A DNA stretch of 64,000 nt. Source: Lactuca virosa (taxonomy: Eukaryota > Streptophyta > Magnoliopsida > Asterales > Asteraceae). The notes under the pieces were generated by a model that worked only from the letters and a program-made list of their open reading frames with translations, made no database searches and was not told the DNA's origin. Positions 61,081 to 64,000 of this stretch are shown here, in pieces. The position numbers and the translations under genes were made by a program. The stretch covers positions 101,883,237 through 101,947,236 of the forward strand of contig CAKMRJ010003334.1 of NCBI GenBank assembly GCA_928212115.1. The letters run 5' to 3'. Positions within the stretch are counted from its first letter, which is position 1, and each line of letters opens with the position of its first letter.

Positions 61081-61438
61081 TTTTTTGAAAAAAAATCATT
61101 TGTGAATACAAATGTATTAATTTAGGGTTCGATTTCTATTCATTTTTTTGAAAAAAAAAATCGTGAAATAGAAGAAAAAAATTGTTTTTCTTAATTTTTT
61201 TTTTCAGTTTTAAGATAAATTTTGGTAAAAATGTTTTTTATATTCCATTAATAAGAAAAATAAAAAATTGAATATTTATTTCTTTTTTGGTAGCTGCTCC
61301 TAAATTTAAGGGAATTTGATTGAATTTTATTTTATTTTAATTTAATTAAAATATACAATTACTAATATGCCCTTATATTGATTGGTCCAGAATTGTTCTC
61401 GCGTTCTCAACCTTTTAGGTGTTCTCATTTGATTTTTT

Positions 61439-61511
<73 letters not shown>

Positions 61512-61846
61512 ACTTTTTTGTTGCGGGATTTCACTCGTGGAACTAAACATCCTATACCAAAAAATCATCATTTGAATCATGAATCACCCTCCGAAAGGTG
61601 AGTTCATACCCCCGTATTTTCATAGTTTTTACTGTGTTTAAGGGGGGGGGGGGAGGCATACAAGTATAACCACATGATTTTGTGTTAATAACAAATGGTT
61701 TCAAATATCTTGTCAAAATGGATTTTAGTTATCATCAATTCAAGTGGTTTTAAAAAAAATTGTGTTAAATGACATCAAGTCACCAAAAGTATTTCAAAAT
61801 ATTAAACTTCTTTTAAATGTTTTTATAAACTTATATTTTTCCCCAG

Positions 61847-61897
<51 letters not shown>

Positions 61898-63256
61898 ATA
61901 TATATATATATATATATATATAAATATATATATATTCTATATATCTCAGATTTAAAAGGCTTAGAACTGATAATCCACTTTGGTTCCTTTTCCTTGTTTG
62001 GATGGGGGATTAAGAAGTATTGGTTATTTGTCCGCGTGTCATTAAAATTTCCTTATACTCTTATGTTCTATGTATATAAATATAAAAGCTATTTCATTCA
62101 GTTCACAATACCCTTTGTAACATGTTGAGCAAGGGTGTGCATTCATGCATACTCGGTATCAATTCAGAACGTACATATAAATTAAAATCGGTATAATTTT
62201 GATTCACAGAACATTAATTTTACGATTTAAGTATACTAAAGTACATTGTTTTACAAGAACAAAGGTTTGATTTCAAAACTAATCAAGAATATACTCTTTC
62301 TATACATGTTAAGAATACTAATTCAAGAACATACTGTCAATCATTTATTTCAGAATGATTGGGTTTTCATAACTATTATACTGTAACGTTTATATGCTTT
62401 TTATGAGTCATTTGATACAGGTTTTTTATTTCATTTAAACAATATTGTTTAAAGTCCTGACATTATAACCATAATCTCCAGTCGGGGATCGAAACAATGT
62501 GTGTATAGATCTATATTGGGATTGACAACCCCGCACTCAGACTGCTAGCTACAGTCAGGCATACACGCCTATGAGTGACAGATGTTATCAACAGTTTTCA
62601 ACGCCTTCAATGCGTTGGGTCAGGCCATCTAGTCAGTATGGTTATAATAACTCATTAAAAAGATATTAACAATACGTTAGTGTATAATTAACTAAACATA
62701 AGTACATTTTCAAAGTACTAGTTTTACAAGATACAATTTACAGTATTACATTATAGTCTACATTAGCAGCTGGTGGAACCAGGCACATTCACAGTTACAA
62801 GTTTTACAAAAAGGAATACAAATACAAAACATTGTTATACAAACATAACGATTTTATGAGATTAAAACTACTTTTCATATACAACAGAAAATATAAAATT
62901 TTCTGGAACAGTTTACATATTCAAGAAACAGAAAACATTCTTTCAATCATAAACACTTATGCACTCACTCAACTTTATGTTGATACTCTCTTTTCAAATT
63001 ACTTGTATTCTCATGGAACCAGTAGACAGGTACTCCCCGAGCTTTTGAGAAGATGGAGCTATTTTGAGTCTTGTGTTCTTCTGTTGTATAACTATTTTGG
63101 TTTCAATATACAATGATGGATCACATGTAAATACTTATACTTTTTAAATATAATGGTTGTTTGTACTTTGATTACTATAATGCATGTGTTGTGATACTAA
63201 AAATGAAGTCATTCACCCCAGACGTTTCCGCTGTCTGGTTTGGGGGTGTGACAGAC

Positions 63257-63268
63257 TGGTATCAGATC
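63257..63268 (+). other. degenerate primer binding site of E
   Basis: TGGTATCAGATC, one base off the iMet PBS, three bases after the LTR end. Confidence 0.65.
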
Positions 63269-64000
63269 ATTGTTTATAGTGAACTTAATATATCAATCCA
63301 TAAAAGATATACAAACTATAAATACATTTGGGGCTAAGAGCTATGACTACAATTATACTTTTTAAAAATTTAAGTATTTTTTACAAGAAGTATACTAACA
63401 CTCATACGTATAAGTACAATATCACAGTCATAAGAACTTAAAAGTGTTTGGATGTTGGACATTACAGTCAAACCTGGGAGTTATGTAATCATATCTTGGA
63501 TTAATATAGCCTGATCAACTATATTGATTTGAGATATGAACAACATGTGTTTAGAAGTGATAGTAGTGTTGCGACATGTCTAAAACTTACCAACCATACA
63601 TATACAGAAGAACTATAGAACAGAACATAAAGATTAAAATACTATAGGGTATTTTAGGCACTATATACTAATAACAAACATGTGAAAACAAAAGAACCAT
63701 TAAGGGTAGAATTATAAATATTAAGGGTATATTACAGTTATATATAATTAAAGTTATATAGACTTAGAATATGTGATCTAGCTTCATTTCCTGTTCCTTG
63801 TTTGGTTGTGGATTTAGAGTCGGGTCATTTAATCGAAGGTCGATTATACCCAAGTTATATATAATTAGTATACACTTTATAGGTATAGTAATACCTAGAA
63901 CAAGTCATACAGAATACATTACTTGTTAACTGTAAGTCTCTCTCGTAGAAACTTGTATCCTTAATCTATCGTTACTAACTATATTCTATATCTCTTATCC
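63269..64000 (+). other. start of E internal region, nothing coding seen
   Basis: AT-rich, with no ORF. 63755-63815 resembles 61955-62015 of the LTR ('cttagaa', 'ttccttgtttgg', 'ggatt(t)a'). Confidence 0.5.

Larger units (their letters stand above)
59421..61442. mobile_element. TIR DNA element M (about 2.0 kb) in a (TA)n tract, carrying a gene fragment
   Basis: The terminal inverted repeats are about 55-60 bp. Left 59421-59479 and right 61385-61442 share ATCAAATGAGAAC, ACCTAAAAGG, TTGAGAACGCGAGAACA and, after two variable bases, TCTGGACCA. Both ends abut pure TA, so the target duplication is hidden. Long TIRs suggest a Mutator-like (Pack-MULE-type) element; insertion in (TA)n also recalls Micron-type MITEs. 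No transposase is seen. Confidence 0.82.
58271..63253 (+). repeat. 5' LTR of E (about 4.98 kb as found, about 2.96 kb without M)
   Basis: Near the start it has 'gtcaaaccaaag'-type words common to gypsy LTRs. GGCCGTAAAC words cluster at 58437-58680 and at 59179-59205. 62071-62090 is TATA-like, and 'agacaggtactccccgag' near 63024 recalls the '(c)aggtacctcc' block of R3. TA tracts lie at 58690-58812, 59322-59420, 61441-61510 and 61850-61940, and a G run at 61644-61654. Confidence 0.68.
58271..64000 (+). mobile_element. gypsy-type element E, plus strand, 5' LTR and start of internal region
   Basis: LTR starts TGTAACATCTCG at 58271, directly after D coding sequence, and ends GGGGGTGTGACA at 63253. 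A PBS-like TGGTATCAGATC follows. The left target copy would be ctcca; the right side is off-window. The LTR holds DNA element M and long TA tracts. The internal region up to 64000 has no readable gag. Confidence 0.72.

Overview
The window looks like intergenic heterochromatin of a large, repeat-rich dicot genome. The LTR families and their decay state suggest Asteraceae, perhaps a lettuce relative, but that is inference. Nearly every base can be assigned to LTR retrotransposons (Ty1/copia and Ty3/gypsy) or their remains. I see no convincing host housekeeping gene, no tRNA or rRNA, and no organellar sequence. PBS, PPT, LTR ends, target-site duplications and pol motifs can be read directly. Family names are by motif recognition, without database search.

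Left part (1-19.9 kb): a minus-strand copia element whose left side is off-window (1-3117) lies beside two copies of one coding-poor gypsy-like family facing opposite ways (minus: 3118-7526; plus: 7527-12219). Next comes a solo LTR (13723-16050) set in an older LTR-like sequence, then a quiet AT-rich stretch. That stretch holds a 90-codon ORF of unknown function (17334-17606), a decayed 253-bp tandem duplication, and a clean 292-codon minus-strand ORF (18752-19630) with a CCHC knuckle followed by a restriction-like-nuclease-like region.

Nested part (19.9-64 kb): a chain of insertions. Copia gag G (19936) is cut by gypsy F (LTR 20914-22675). F is cut by minus-strand copia H (23206 to beyond 54775). 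H has been hit three times. The first hit is plus-strand copia A (28064-46913), itself split by copia B (33465-44299, perfect 5-bp TSD). The second is non-autonomous gypsy C (47086-52553, perfect TSD). The third is minus-strand copia D (54776-58270) inside H's 5' LTR. D is cut by gypsy E (58271 to window end), and E's LTR carries a TIR DNA element M (59421-61442) with a decayed gene fragment.

How the parts work: A, B, F and H carry recognisable but broken gag/pol genes, with stop codons, frameshifts and lost catalytic residues. C and the gypsy-like pair look dependent on proteins made elsewhere. B and D are the most interesting. Both have Sirevirus-type polypurine tracts and a large sense-strand accessory ORF between pol (or its expected place) and the 3' LTR. 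Although very diverged, the two accessory proteins line up in order: low-complexity linker, coiled coil, helical segment, then a C-terminal domain with a shared FYxKxxQPQ-type motif. In B this ORF is preceded by four tandem hairpin units and its own TATA-like box.
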